64,000 nucleotides of DNA from Akkermansiaceae bacterium UBA2381 (GTDB lineage Bacteria > Verrucomicrobiota > Verrucomicrobiia > Verrucomicrobiales > DEV007), in the NCBI GenBank assembly GCA_002344215.1, contig DDSV01000048.1, positions 71,750-135,749 on the forward strand, read 5' to 3'. Within the stretch, counting starts at the first letter, position 1; each line of letters opens with the position of its first letter. The notes beneath the pieces were generated by a model. It made no database searches, was not told the DNA's origin, and worked only from the letters and a program-made list of their open reading frames with translations. Made by a program: the position numbers and the translations under genes. Positions 1-9,715 of the stretch are shown one piece after another.

Positions 1-515
1 CGATGCCCGACGGTCCTGACAAAACCATCTGGGGTGCGGAGCAGCACGACTGGCTCCAGCGCACCCTGAAGGAAAGCGACGCCACCTGGAAGGTCATCAT
101 CACGCCGACGCCCATGGTCGGCCCCGACCGCGACAGCAAGAAGGACAACCACACCAACACGCGCGGCTTCAAGCAAGAGGCCGACCGTTTCTTCGCCTGG
201 CTGAAAGAAAACGAGATCAAAAACGTGATGAGTTTTTGTGGCGATCGTCACTGGCAATACCACAGCGTGCATCCCTCCGGCTTCGAGGAGTTTTCCTGTG
301 GAGCGCTGAACGACGAGAACGCGATCCGCGGAGAGAAACCCGGAGGCAAAAACACGACCGATCCCGAAGGGCTCATCGACCAGCGTTTCCTCTATCCCGA
401 GCCGACCGGCGGATTCCTTCAGGTCACCGTGGCCGGGGCTCCCGCGACCCTGCGCCTCACCTTGATCGATGACGAGGGAACGGTCCTTTATGAGACCGAA
501 AAAACGAAGCCCTGA
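1..515 (+). CDS. PhoD-like metallophosphatase, C-terminal part (5' cut by window)
   Basis: C-terminal 170 residues of a protein that begins before the window. The segment GDRHWQYHSVHPSG followed by EEFSCG is the distal metal-binding and active-site region of the PhoD-like alkaline phosphatase/phosphodiesterase family (metallophosphatase fold), normally secreted and acting on phosphate esters. The segment TPTPMVGPDRDSKKDNHTN fits the preceding loop of the same family. The reading frame is open from the first bases, so the internal Met at base 3 is not a credible start. PutA follows 44 bp downstream on the same strand; nothing suggests a functional link. Substrate cannot be inferred. Confidence 0.8.
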   Translation, partial: MPDGPDKTIWGAEQHDWLQRTLKESDATWKVIITPTPMVGPDRDSKKDNHTNTRGFKQEADRFFAWLKENEIKNVMSFCGDRHWQYHSVHPSGFEEFSCGALNDENAIRGEKPGGKNTTDPEGLIDQRFLYPEPTGGFLQVTVAGAPATLRLTLIDDEGTVLYETEKTKP

Positions 516-559
516 ATTATCCACTCCTCGCAAAGACCCTTTTCTGCGACAGTGGCTTC

Positions 560-3500
560 ATGACGACAGGTCCTCTCCATCCCCAAACCGAGTCGAACGA
601 AGCAGTGGCCCGGGAGGCAGTCGCGCTCGCGGAGCGTCTCCTCGAAGCGGCGCTACTGGAACAGACCGCGGCGGAGAGAAAAGACGCCTCGAAACTGGGG
701 CGGATGATGGACGACCCCGAGGGCAAGGCCTTCACCTTTTTGATGGTGGATGAAGTATTCCGCACCCGCGATGCCACTCTTTCGGCGAAACGTTGGCGCG
801 GTCTGCTGGAGTCGTTCGGCGTACCAAAATTTCTCTCGACCACCGACCGGCTTCTAATGCGCCTCGGGGCGACGGGGAGCCGTTTTCTCCCCGGAATCGT
901 GATGGATGCCGTCGCCTCCCGCCTCCGGGCCGACAGCGCCCGGGTCATTTTGCCGGGTGAGGAGGCCCCCATGCGCCGCTACCTTGTCCGGCGCACGGAG
1001 GAGGGTTTCCGCATCAACCTGAACCAGCTCGGCGAGGCGGTCCTGGGGGAAGAGGAAGCGAAGCGCCGTCTCGAAACAGTCCTCGCCCATCTCGACGATC
1101 CGGCGGTGAACTACATCTCGGTAAAGATCTCCGCCCTCTTCAGTCAAATCAATCTGGTGGCGTGGGATGCATCGCTCGCGGAGATCCAAGCGCGACTGCG
1201 CACTCTTTACCGCGCGGCGATGGCCAGAGGCAAATTCGTCAATCTCGACATGGAGGAATACCGCGACCTCGCTCTCACGATCGCGGCCTTCCGCGGAGTC
1301 CTCGACGAACCCGAGTTTCAAAACTTCTCCGCCGGTATCGTGCTCCAAGCCTACCTGCCCGATTCCGTTGCGGCGCAACGCGAGTTGACCGAATGGGCGA
1401 AGGCACGGGTCGCCGCCGGAGGCGCTGCGATCAAGGTCCGCCTCGTCAAAGGCGCGAACCTCGCGATGGAATCGGTCGAGGCCGAGTTGCACGGCTGGTT
1501 TCCGGCGCCCTACGCGACGAAGGCGGAGACTGACGCAAACTTCCGCCGTCTCCTCGAATACGGCTGCCATCCGGAGAACGCGACGGCGGTCCACCTCGGT
1601 GTCGCGAGCCACAACCTTTTTGATGTGGGACTCGCCCTGACATTGCGCAAAAAATTCGGAGTCGAAGACCTCTTCGAGATCGAGATGCTCGAAGGTATGG
1701 CCAACCACCAGGCCCGCGCCGTTCGCAACGCGGCAGGCAGCCTGCTGCTCTACGCTCCCGTGGTCCGCCGTACGGAGTTCCTCAGCGCGATGGCCTATCT
1801 CGTCCGTCGTCTCGACGAGAACACCGCCCCGGAAAACTTCCTTCACGATCTCTTCGCGATGCGCCCGGGATCGGAAGCGTGGGAGAGGCAGAGGGTCCGC
1901 TTTCAAGAGGGTTGGATGGCCCGCCATACCCTGTCCGAAGTGTCCCGCCGCATCCGTCCGGCGATCGATCCGGCGCAAACGGAAACCTTCGCCAACGAGC
2001 CGGATTCGGACTGGACCCGGGCCGCCACCCGCGAGGCTTTGCAGAGCGCCATCGGGAAATGGAAGCCCGAACCTTTGCCCGCGCTGCCCGATCATGAGAC
2101 GATACTCTGTACTGCCGTCGAGGCGCAAACCGACTGGGAAGCCCTCGGAGTACCGGGAAGGGCCGCGATCCTCAATCGCGCTGCCGACCTGATGTCCAGG
2201 CAACGTTTTGAGAGCCTCGCCTGCCTTCGCCATGACGGCAAAAAGGCCGTGCCCGAGGCCGATGCCGAGATCTCCGAGGCGATCGACTTCGCCCGCTACT
2301 ACGCCCGCACCGCCGCAGCTCCCGCCCGGGTCGTGGCGCGGGCGCGAGGGATCGTCGCGGTCGTCTCGCCGTGGAATTTTCCCTACGCGATTCCCGCCGG
2401 AGGAATTCTCGCCGCGCTGATGGCGGGCAACGCGGTCGTCTTCAAGCCCGCCCGCGCCACGAGCCAGATCGCCTGGCATCTCGTGCGCCAGCTTTGGGCC
2501 GCCGGCGTGCCGCGCGAGGTCCTGCACTTTTTCCCCTGCGACAATGCCGTCGGCGAGGCGCTCCTGACCGACCGCCGCATCGCCGCCGTCGTCCTCACCG
2601 GCAGCTACGGCACCGCCCGTCGCTTCCAGAGCTGGCGCCCCGACCTGCCGCTCTTTGCCGAAACGAGCGGCAAGAACGCCCTCGTCGTTACGGCACAGGC
2701 GGACCGCGAGCTCGCGATCAAAGATCTCGTGCGTTCCGCCTTCGGCCACAGCGGGCAGAAGTGCAGCGCCGCCAGTCTTGCTATCCTCGAAGCCGAGGTC
2801 TACGACGATCCCGTTTTCCGCCGTCAACTCCGCGACGCCGCCGCCAGTCTTCATGCCGGTCCCGCGACCGATGCGCGCAGCGTCGTCACTCCGCTCGTGA
2901 CAGAGACAGGTCCCGATTTGAAACGCGCCCTCACCACCCTCGACGAGGGCGAAGAGTGGCTACTGGTGCCGCGTCAACCCGGCGACGATCCCGGCTCGTG
3001 GACACCCGGAATCCGGCTCGGGGTGAAGCCCGGCTCATGGTTCCACCAGACCGAATGTTTCGGCCCCGTCCTCGGGCTGATGCGGGCCGATTCTCTCGCC
3101 GAGGCGGTCGCCTGGCAAAACAACACCGGGTTCGGTCTCACCGCCGGTCTTCATTCGCTCGATCCCTTGGAGGTCGCCTGGTGGAAGGAGCACGTCGAAG
3201 CTGGCAACCTCTATATCAACCGGGCCATCACCGGAGCGATCGTACAACGGCAGCCCTTCGGTGGCTGGAAGAAATCATGCATCGGTTCCGGATCCAAGGC
3301 AGGAGGGCCGAATTACGTTCCCAACTTCCACCGTCTCTCCGACGAAGCGGGCGAGGAGCCCGACTACGCCGGGGCATGGAAAAGCCACTTCGCCCTCGCC
3401 CACGATCCATCCGCGCTACGCTGCGAGTCCAACATCTTCCGCTACCGACCCTCCCGCGGAGTGATCCTGCGGCTCGAGGAACGGAACGAGGCCGCAATTT

Positions 3501-3820
3501 CACGCGCCAGGCTCGCGGCAAAAGTCACGGGCACGGCGTTGACAGTCAGCCTTCGCGAAGAGGAAACCGATGAGGATTTTATCACCCGCCTTCCCCAGCT
3601 CGCGAAGTCGGCCGAGTTTCTTCGCACCGTGACCCCGCCCGACCCGGAAATCCTCCGGGCCGCCTACGAACTAGGCCTCAACTGGATCGATGGACCGGTT
3701 CTCGCCTGCGGACGCATCGAGCTGACCCGCTGGCTGCGCGAGCAATCGGTCTCGGAGACGCGCCATCGCTACGGTCAGCTCCGCGATGCCGCAAGGGGAA
3801 GGACTACGCTCCGGCCTTGA
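560..3820 (+). CDS. putA: Bifunctional proline dehydrogenase / L-glutamate gamma-semialdehyde dehydrogenase
   Basis: Oxidises proline to glutamate in two steps (FAD-dependent proline dehydrogenase, then NAD-dependent aldehyde dehydrogenase). The N-terminal half has the PRODH barrel: VRLVKGANLAMES, GVASHNLFDVG, EIEMLEGMANHQARAVR and the substrate-binding YLVRRLDENTAPENF. The C-terminal half is an aldehyde dehydrogenase: VVSPWNFPYAIP, the general base in FAETSGKNA (about E701) and the catalytic cysteine in GHSGQKCSAA (about C735). At 1086 residues it is a PutA without the N-terminal ribbon-helix-helix repressor domain of enteric PutA, so it probably does not regulate its own gene. The ATG at 560 lacks a clear Shine-Dalgarno sequence. 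A 666-residue antisense frame over this gene is a codon-bias shadow. Confidence 0.95.
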   Translation: MTTGPLHPQTESNEAVAREAVALAERLLEAALLEQTAAERKDASKLGRMMDDPEGKAFTFLMVDEVFRTRDATLSAKRWRGLLESFGVPKFLSTTDRLLMRLGATGSRFLPGIVMDAVASRLRADSARVILPGEEAPMRRYLVRRTEEGFRINLNQLGEAVLGEEEAKRRLETVLAHLDDPAVNYISVKISALFSQINLVAWDASLAEIQARLRTLYRAAMARGKFVNLDMEEYRDLALTIAAFRGVLDEPEFQNFSAGIVLQAYLPDSVAAQRELTEWAKARVAAGGAAIKVRLVKGANLAMESVEAELHGWFPAPYATKAETDANFRRLLEYGCHPENATAVHLGVASHNLFDVGLALTLRKKFGVEDLFEIEMLEGMANHQARAVRNAAGSLLLYAPVVRRTEFLSAMAYLVRRLDENTAPENFLHDLFAMRPGSEAWERQRVRFQEGWMARHTLSEVSRRIRPAIDPAQTETFANEPDSDWTRAATREALQSAIGKWKPEPLPALPDHETILCTAVEAQTDWEALGVPGRAAILNRAADLMSRQRFESLACLRHDGKKAVPEADAEISEAIDFARYYARTAAAPARVVARARGIVAVVSPWNFPYAIPAGGILAALMAGNAVVFKPARATSQIAWHLVRQLWAAGVPREVLHFFPCDNAVGEALLTDRRIAAVVLTGSYGTARRFQSWRPDLPLFAETSGKNALVVTAQADRELAIKDLVRSAFGHSGQKCSAASLAILEAEVYDDPVFRRQLRDAAASLHAGPATDARSVVTPLVTETGPDLKRALTTLDEGEEWLLVPRQPGDDPGSWTPGIRLGVKPGSWFHQTECFGPVLGLMRADSLAEAVAWQNNTGFGLTAGLHSLDPLEVAWWKEHVEAGNLYINRAITGAIVQRQPFGGWKKSCIGSGSKAGGPNYVPNFHRLSDEAGEEPDYAGAWKSHFALAHDPSALRCESNIFRYRPSRGVILRLEERNEAAISRARLAAKVTGTALTVSLREEETDEDFITRLPQLAKSAEFLRTVTPPDPEILRAAYELGLNWIDGPVLACGRIELTRWLREQSVSETRHRYGQLRDAARGRTTLRP

Positions 3821-3908
3821 ACCCTGTGACCGAATCCGCATAAGATCCGTCCAAGCCGCCCAAGAACGCCTTTGGGTTCGGACGATGTTCTAGTATTCCC
3901 CCGACCCG

Positions 3909-6900
3909 ATGAAAACCCTGCGACGTTTCCTCCTGCCCGTCTGCGCACTCTCCTGGATTCTGATTTCCTCCAGTGCGGCCACGGCCGCTGACGCCTGGGA
4001 GTCCAGGACCCTCGTCCCCAACTTCCACGCTGAAGGCGGCGCGGTCGGTGATCTCAACGGTGACGGAAAACCCGATCTCGCCTACGGACCGTTCTGGTTC
4101 GCGGGACCGGATTTCGTCGAGGCGAAACGCTTCACGACCGGCGAGCCCTTCGTCGCAGAGAAGGGCTACTCGGACAATTTCTTCGCCTTCATCCACGATG
4201 TGAACGGCGACGGAAAAAACGACGTCCTCGTCTACGGCTTTCCCGGAAAGGAAGCGCGGCTTTATCTGAATCCCGGTGATCCGGCGTCCTCGTCGGACTG
4301 GAAGATGTTCGCCATCGCCGACCAGGTCGCGAACGAGTCGCCGCATTTTATCGACCTGATCCCGGGTGGTCTTCCCGAGATCGTGGGAGCGCGCGAGCAG
4401 GCCTACGGCTATTACGAAGCCGGGGCCGATCCCACCCAGCCCTGGACCTGGCACGCCATTTCCGAAACGGGCGAAGCGGCGACTCCGTTTGGTCACGGTC
4501 TCGGCGTCGGCGATCTCAACGGCGACGGTCGCGCCGATGTCATTGAAAAGGCCTTCTGGTATGAACAACCCGCCGATCCCGCGAAGGGACCCTGGCAAAA
4601 ACACAAGTGGGCCCATCTGCCCTACGGCGGAGGCGGCGCACAGATCCTCGTGCACGATCTCGACGGCGATGGCGATATGGACATCGTCACTTCGTACAAC
4701 GCCCACGGCTACGGCCTTGGGTGGTTCGAGCAATACGAGCCCGGCAAGTTCGAGAAATACGAGCTCATGGGCGAAAGCTCGACACAGAATCCCTACGGTC
4801 TCGCCTTCTCGCAGATGCACGCTCTCGCCCTCGCCGACATGGATGGCGACGGACGCATGGACTTCGTTACCGGGAAACGCCACCTCGCCCACCAGGGCAA
4901 GGATCCGGGAGGCCTCGGCGAACCGGTCCTCTACTGGTTCCGCAACACGCTCGATGCCGACAAGAAGATCGAGTTTGTCCCCCATTTCATCCACAATGAT
5001 TCCGGCGTCGGGGTCGAGGTGAAGGTCGCCGATCTCAACGGCGACTCGCGTCCCGATGTCGTGAGCAGTAGCAAGAAGGGTCTGACGATCCACGTGCAGA
5101 AGGATGCGACCGCCTTGTCGGCAACGGCCTTGGAGCGCTGGAAAGTCCCGGGTGGCCGCCCGCAGGACGGCTACGGCAGCGGTCTCTCGCCGAAGGATGC
5201 CCTCGCCCGCATGGAGTTGCCCGAGGGATTCTCGGTCGATCTCATCGCCGCCGAACCTCAGATCACCCAACCCATCGCGATGAACTTTGACTCGCGCGGA
5301 CGCCTCTGGGTGATCGAGGGTCACACCTATCCGGTGCGCGACCCGGGCAACTACAACGAGGGCAAGGACCGCATCCTGATTTTCGAGGACGGCGACGGAG
5401 ACGGCACCTTTGAAACGCGCAAGGTCTTCGCCGAGAAGATCAACCTCGCGAGCGGGATCGCGATCGGCTTCGGAGGTGTTTACGTCGGTGCGGCGCCCTA
5501 CTTCCTCTTTTACCCTGACAAAGATCAAAACGACCTGCCCGACGGCGAGCCCGAGATCCTCCTCGACGGCTGGGGTTACGAGGACACCCATGAGACGCTC
5601 AACGCCTTCACCTGGGGACCCGATGGCTGGCTCTACGGATGCCACGGTGTCTTCACCCACTCGAAGGTGGGCAAACCCGGCACTCCCGAAGAGGAGCGCG
5701 AGAAGATCAACGCGGGCGTGTGGCGCTTCCATCCGGTGACCAAGGAATTCGAGGTCTACGCCCACGGCACGAGCAATCCCTGGGGCGTCGACTTTGATGC
5801 GCGCGGCGATTTCTTCATCACCGCCTGCGTCATTCCGCATTTCTACCACCTCTCACAGGGAGGCCGCTACCAGCGTCAGGCGGGACAACATTTCGATCCC
5901 TGGACCTTCGACGACATCAAGACGATCGCCGACCACGCCCATTATGCCGGCAACTGGACGGACGTTCGGACGAAAGGCCCGATGGCCCCGGCCGACACCT
6001 CCGCCCTCGGCGGCGGACACGCCCATTGCGGACTGGTCCTCTACCAGGCCGACGTCTTTCCTCCGCAATACCGGGGCGACGCCTTCTTCCACAACCTGCA
6101 CGGGCACCGCATGGTCCGTGAATCGATCGAGCGCGACGGCTCGGGCAACGTGGTGCGGCATCGTCCCGATTTCCTCCTCTCGAACCACCACGACCACATC
6201 GGCGTGGGGATTCTGTTAGGGCCGGATGGTGCGATCTATTTCTCAGAATGGACCGATCCCCAGACCTGCCATCACCGCGACGTCGAGATCTGGGACCGCA
6301 GCAACGGGCGGCTTTATCGGGTGCGTCATGGTGAGGCGAAGAGCACCGCCCTGAAACTGGCCGAAACCAGCGACACCGATCTCGTCGCGCTGCTGGCGAA
6401 TGTGAACGTCTTTTACTCCCGCCAGGCCCAGCGCCTCCTCCAGGAGCGCGCCGCAGCGGGCAAGCTCGATCAGGCCGCCACCGAAAAGGCCTTCGCCGCC
6501 TTTGAAAGCGAACACGCCGCCTCGGTCGAACTCCGTCTCCGCGCCCTCTGGGCCCGCCATTCCTGCGGCTTGATCGACGAAGGCCGACTCCTCGCCCTCC
6601 TTGACGATCCCGAAGAGAATCTGCGTGGCTGGGCCGTCACCCTGCTCGGCGAAAAAAAGACCGCCCTTTCCGCTCCCGCCCTCGCGAAACTCGAAGCCAT
6701 GGCCGCCGGTGACTACTCGCTCTTCGTGCGCCGCCACCTCGCCTCGCTCTTGCAACGCCTCCCCCTCGAGCAGCGCTGGAAAATCGCCGAGGGTCTCATC
6801 GGTCACTCGCGCAGCACGAATGACCGCAATCTTCCCCTGCTCTGCTGGTATGGGATCGAACCGCTCGTCGAGGCCGATCCGGCGCGCGCCCTCGCCCTCG

Positions 6901-8579
6901 TAGGACGCACGCCCTGGCCGAACCTGAAGGATTTCCTCACCCGCCGCGCCGCAGTCTTCCCCGAAGGACGCGAGGCCATCTTGTCCTCCCTGACCCAGGC
7001 CAAACAACCCGATGATTTCGCGAACCGGGCCGGCCAATTCCTCACCGCCCTCGCGAGCCTGCCTCCGGTCGAGAAACCGGCGGGATGGGACGCGGCCAAG
7101 GCGCACGGGAAGACCCTGACCAAAGACAAACCGGCGGTCAGCGACGCCCTCGCCAAACTCGGGGTGCGCTTCGGCGATGCCGAATGGTTCCCGCAGTGGC
7201 GCGAGGTCGCCCGGAACGAGAAGTCGTCCGCAACCGCCCGGATCGAGGCGATCGTGCTGCTCGGAGCCGGGAGCGATCCCGAACTCGGCACGCTCGCCCG
7301 CGAGTTGCTCGCCGTGCCCGCACTGCAACCCGCCGCGGTGACCGCCCTGCGCCAGCATCCCGGAGCCGAAACCGCCGGGGCGATCGTGCCGCGCCTCGCG
7401 GGTTTCCCCCTCACCCTCCGCAACGAGGCGATCAACCTCCTCGCCGCGAAGCCGGAGTCGGCGCTCGTCCTCCTCAAGGCGGTCGATGCGAAGACGCTGC
7501 CTTCCTCGCTCGTCTCGCCGGTGCTGCTCGATCAGTTCGCCCGCTTCAAGAATCCTGACATTGACACCTTGATCTCGAAGAACTGGGTGCGCGGCGGGGC
7601 CGGAGTCGATCTCGCCCAGCTCGCCGCCTCGATCGAGTCGTGGAAGAAGAAACTGAGCACCAACGTCATGGCCAAGGCAGATGCCTCGCGCGGGCGCCAG
7701 ACCTTCACGATGACCTGCGGCACCTGCCACCAGCTCTTCGGCGAAGGCATCGCCCTCGGTCCCGATCTCACCGGATCAAACCGCGCCGATCTCGCCTACG
7801 TGCTCGAGAATGTGCTCGCGCCGAGCTCGGTGGTGGGCAAAGACTACCTCCTCCACATCTTCTCGATGAAGGACGGATCAACCCTCAGCGGCATGGTCCG
7901 CGGCGAGACACCCGAGTTCGCCAAACTCGCCCTGCCCGGCGGGGCGGCGGTAGATGTGAAGCTCGCCGACGTCGCGAAGCGCGAGGAGATCCCGCAGTCG
8001 CTCATGCCTCCGGGGCTCTTCGACGCGCTGCCGCTTGAGCAGGTCGCCGATCTCGTGAAGTATCTCTCGAGTCCCGCCCAGGTGCCCCTGCCGGGCGAAA
8101 AGCCCGCCGATTCCGCGAGCTCCGTCGCGGCCCCGGCCGCCGGAGTTACCCGCATCGAAGGCGAGGACCTCATCGAAAAGGCCTTCGTGAAGCTTGGCAA
8201 CGTGAAACCCCAGGGCATGTCGGGATTCGGTCCGGCCTGGTCGGGGAACCGCCAGCTCTGGTGGACGGGCGGCCAGCCCGGCGAGGTCCTCACCCTGAAG
8301 GTCCCGGGCCTGAAGCCGGGCACCTATGATCTCACCCTGTTCCCGACGACCGCCCACGACTACGGGGCGTTCCGCGTCGCCATCAACGGCCAGCTCAAGG
8401 AGGCCGATCTTTACGACGAAAAGGTCCTCCCCGCCGCGCCGATCCACTTTGAAAAGGTGAATGTCAGTCCGGGCGAGCCGCTCCAGATCGACGTGCATCT
8501 CACGGGGGCAAATCCCCTGGCGAAGCCCAGCTATATGTTCGGGCTCGACCGCATCGAGGTGGCGCCGGTGAAGAAATGA
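3909..8579 (+). CDS. Secreted FG-GAP / PVC dehydrogenase / HEAT / haem-binding fusion protein
   Basis: A 1556-residue exported protein with a Sec signal peptide (MKTLRRFLLPV...ATAADA). Residues about 40-390 hold FG-GAP/VCBS-type repeats with calcium-loop motifs such as DLNGDGKPDL, DVNGDGKNDV and DMDGDGRMDF. Residues about 430-820 match the PVC 'putative membrane-bound dehydrogenase' beta-propeller (MNFDSRGRLWVIEG, NAFTWGPDGWLYGCHG, GTSNPWGVDFDARG). Residues about 830-1220 look like helical HEAT repeats. A c-type haem site TCGTCH lies at C1270/C1273/H1274 in the domain typically C-terminal in this family. The last ~140 residues look like a carbohydrate-binding or jelly-roll module. Likely a periplasmic or surface sugar-oxidising protein passing electrons to its haem. 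The N-terminal FG-GAP block is an unusual addition. Substrate unknown. Confidence 0.85.
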   Translation: MKTLRRFLLPVCALSWILISSSAATAADAWESRTLVPNFHAEGGAVGDLNGDGKPDLAYGPFWFAGPDFVEAKRFTTGEPFVAEKGYSDNFFAFIHDVNGDGKNDVLVYGFPGKEARLYLNPGDPASSSDWKMFAIADQVANESPHFIDLIPGGLPEIVGAREQAYGYYEAGADPTQPWTWHAISETGEAATPFGHGLGVGDLNGDGRADVIEKAFWYEQPADPAKGPWQKHKWAHLPYGGGGAQILVHDLDGDGDMDIVTSYNAHGYGLGWFEQYEPGKFEKYELMGESSTQNPYGLAFSQMHALALADMDGDGRMDFVTGKRHLAHQGKDPGGLGEPVLYWFRNTLDADKKIEFVPHFIHNDSGVGVEVKVADLNGDSRPDVVSSSKKGLTIHVQKDATALSATALERWKVPGGRPQDGYGSGLSPKDALARMELPEGFSVDLIAAEPQITQPIAMNFDSRGRLWVIEGHTYPVRDPGNYNEGKDRILIFEDGDGDGTFETRKVFAEKINLASGIAIGFGGVYVGAAPYFLFYPDKDQNDLPDGEPEILLDGWGYEDTHETLNAFTWGPDGWLYGCHGVFTHSKVGKPGTPEEEREKINAGVWRFHPVTKEFEVYAHGTSNPWGVDFDARGDFFITACVIPHFYHLSQGGRYQRQAGQHFDPWTFDDIKTIADHAHYAGNWTDVRTKGPMAPADTSALGGGHAHCGLVLYQADVFPPQYRGDAFFHNLHGHRMVRESIERDGSGNVVRHRPDFLLSNHHDHIGVGILLGPDGAIYFSEWTDPQTCHHRDVEIWDRSNGRLYRVRHGEAKSTALKLAETSDTDLVALLANVNVFYSRQAQRLLQERAAAGKLDQAATEKAFAAFESEHAASVELRLRALWARHSCGLIDEGRLLALLDDPEENLRGWAVTLLGEKKTALSAPALAKLEAMAAGDYSLFVRRHLASLLQRLPLEQRWKIAEGLIGHSRSTNDRNLPLLCWYGIEPLVEADPARALALVGRTPWPNLKDFLTRRAAVFPEGREAILSSLTQAKQPDDFANRAGQFLTALASLPPVEKPAGWDAAKAHGKTLTKDKPAVSDALAKLGVRFGDAEWFPQWREVARNEKSSATARIEAIVLLGAGSDPELGTLARELLAVPALQPAAVTALRQHPGAETAGAIVPRLAGFPLTLRNEAINLLAAKPESALVLLKAVDAKTLPSSLVSPVLLDQFARFKNPDIDTLISKNWVRGGAGVDLAQLAASIESWKKKLSTNVMAKADASRGRQTFTMTCGTCHQLFGEGIALGPDLTGSNRADLAYVLENVLAPSSVVGKDYLLHIFSMKDGSTLSGMVRGETPEFAKLALPGGAAVDVKLADVAKREEIPQSLMPPGLFDALPLEQVADLVKYLSSPAQVPLPGEKPADSASSVAAPAAGVTRIEGEDLIEKAFVKLGNVKPQGMSGFGPAWSGNRQLWWTGGQPGEVLTLKVPGLKPGTYDLTLFPTTAHDYGAFRVAINGQLKEADLYDEKVLPAAPIHFEKVNVSPGEPLQIDVHLTGANPLAKPSYMFGLDRIEVAPVKK

Positions 8580-8583
8580 TCGC

Positions 8584-8610
8584 GGGGGCTCCGATTCATC
8601 GCAAGCCCCC
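8584..8610. terminator. Hairpin between convergent genes
   Basis: GGGGGCT at 8584-8590 pairs with AGCCCCC at 8604-8610 across a 13-nt loop, in the 52-bp gap between two converging genes. There is no long T-run on either strand, so this is only a plausible bidirectional terminator. Confidence 0.4.
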
Positions 8611-8631
8611 TTAACGGAATCCAATCCACTA

Positions 8632-9537
8632 TCACTCCGTCTTCGCCCCGTCCCAGATCCAGCGCATGATCGCGAGGGTCTCCTCGGGGGTGAGGCGGTC
8701 TTTTCCATCCGGAGGCATCGCGATGTCGTGATCGTCGGGAACCGTGATCGATTCGACCAGGTAACTTTCAACCGCGTTGCCCTTGACGATGGGATCGAGC
8801 TCGCTTTCTCCGGCGGTGAAGAGTCCCTCGACCGTGTCCATGCGGTAGTCACCCTTCTGCTTTTCCGGGCCGTGGCATTGGTAACACTTCGCTTCGAAAA
8901 TGGGCTGGATTAGATCACCGTAGGTTCCGGATGAAGCAAGCCCCGTCGTCGCTTCATCCTTTTTCGAGGAATCCGCCCACTTCTGAACCCAGTCCGGAGC
9001 ATTCTCGAAGAGATACTTGGACCCGTGTGTCAGATTTCCTCCCCCATGTCCCGCGATCGAGAGCAGGACCATATCCGTGATCAGCAGGAAACGATAGAAT
9101 GACAGCGGCAACTTCCCCGGAACCTTCCGGAAGATGGCCAGATGCACGAGGGCGGCAATCACCGTCACCCCTCCCACGGCAATGCCGAACCAGCGGTGTT
9201 CTTCGAGCGTTTCGGGTTCATAACCGCCTCCCTCGGCCCGGAAGATCCCGAGCATCACGACCACCACCGCACTGAGGGCACTGAAGATCAGAACGACTCC
9301 GATCGCGCGGCGCAGTTGTATGCTGGGGCGCAGAAAATGATACCCCTCGAGGATCACGGCCATCAGGACAAATCCGATCGGAAGATGCAGGGTGACGGTG
9401 TGAAAGGGAGCCAGAAAGGCCCGCCAGTCGAATCCTCCACCCGCTTCCGATGCCCCGCTCTCCGCCCCGGAGGCCAATCCGGCGAGACAGAGGGTGACTA
9501 ACAGAAACACATTGACGACCTGCTTCGTTTGCTTCAT
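8632..9537 (-). CDS. Membrane protein with DUF2231-like domain and C-terminal PSCyt1-type cytochrome c
   Basis: A 301-residue protein. I place the start at the ATG at 9537 because it gives a clean signal sequence (MKQTKQVVNVFLLVTLCLAG); the longer open frame to 9735 adds a non-hydrophobic extension with no family match. About four transmembrane segments follow (roughly residues 47-67, 78-97, 117-135, 149-165), resembling the DUF2231 predicted membrane domain. A Planctomycete-type cytochrome c domain follows with CYQCH at C218/C221/H222, and later ITVPDDHDIAMPPDG and RWIWDGA, typical of PSCyt1. It probably anchors a haem domain on the periplasmic face. It is divergent from the DUF1549/DUF1553 gene at 9716 with 178 bp between, so the two may be co-regulated. 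Confidence 0.8.
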   Translation of the reverse strand: MKQTKQVVNVFLLVTLCLAGLASGAESGASEAGGGFDWRAFLAPFHTVTLHLPIGFVLMAVILEGYHFLRPSIQLRRAIGVVLIFSALSAVVVVMLGIFRAEGGGYEPETLEEHRWFGIAVGGVTVIAALVHLAIFRKVPGKLPLSFYRFLLITDMVLLSIAGHGGGNLTHGSKYLFENAPDWVQKWADSSKKDEATTGLASSGTYGDLIQPIFEAKCYQCHGPEKQKGDYRMDTVEGLFTAGESELDPIVKGNAVESYLVESITVPDDHDIAMPPDGKDRLTPEETLAIMRWIWDGAKTE

Positions 9538-9715
9538 CCGCGCTTTATGGGGAGAAAAGGCCGGTGATGCAATCTCCTGACAAAAAACGCAGAGATTATG
9601 CAAAGATCCGCCCGCATCTGGGGTCTCCCCCGGGACCCGGGGGCTGGCCTCATCCGTGTACTCCCCGTCAGGATTTTGGCTTTGGTTCCGCGAGTGAATA
9701 TGACACAGTTCCGCG

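Noticed and set aside
854..2854. 666-residue minus-strand frame over putA (also long minus-strand frames over 3804-5849 and 6243-7730)
   Set aside because: Antisense to clear, conserved coding regions; long shadow frames are expected in GC-rich codon usage, and their proteins show no recognisable motif.
8584..8610. Rho-independent terminator with U-tail
   Set aside because: Stem is fine but no T-run follows on either strand; entered only as a low-confidence bidirectional hairpin.
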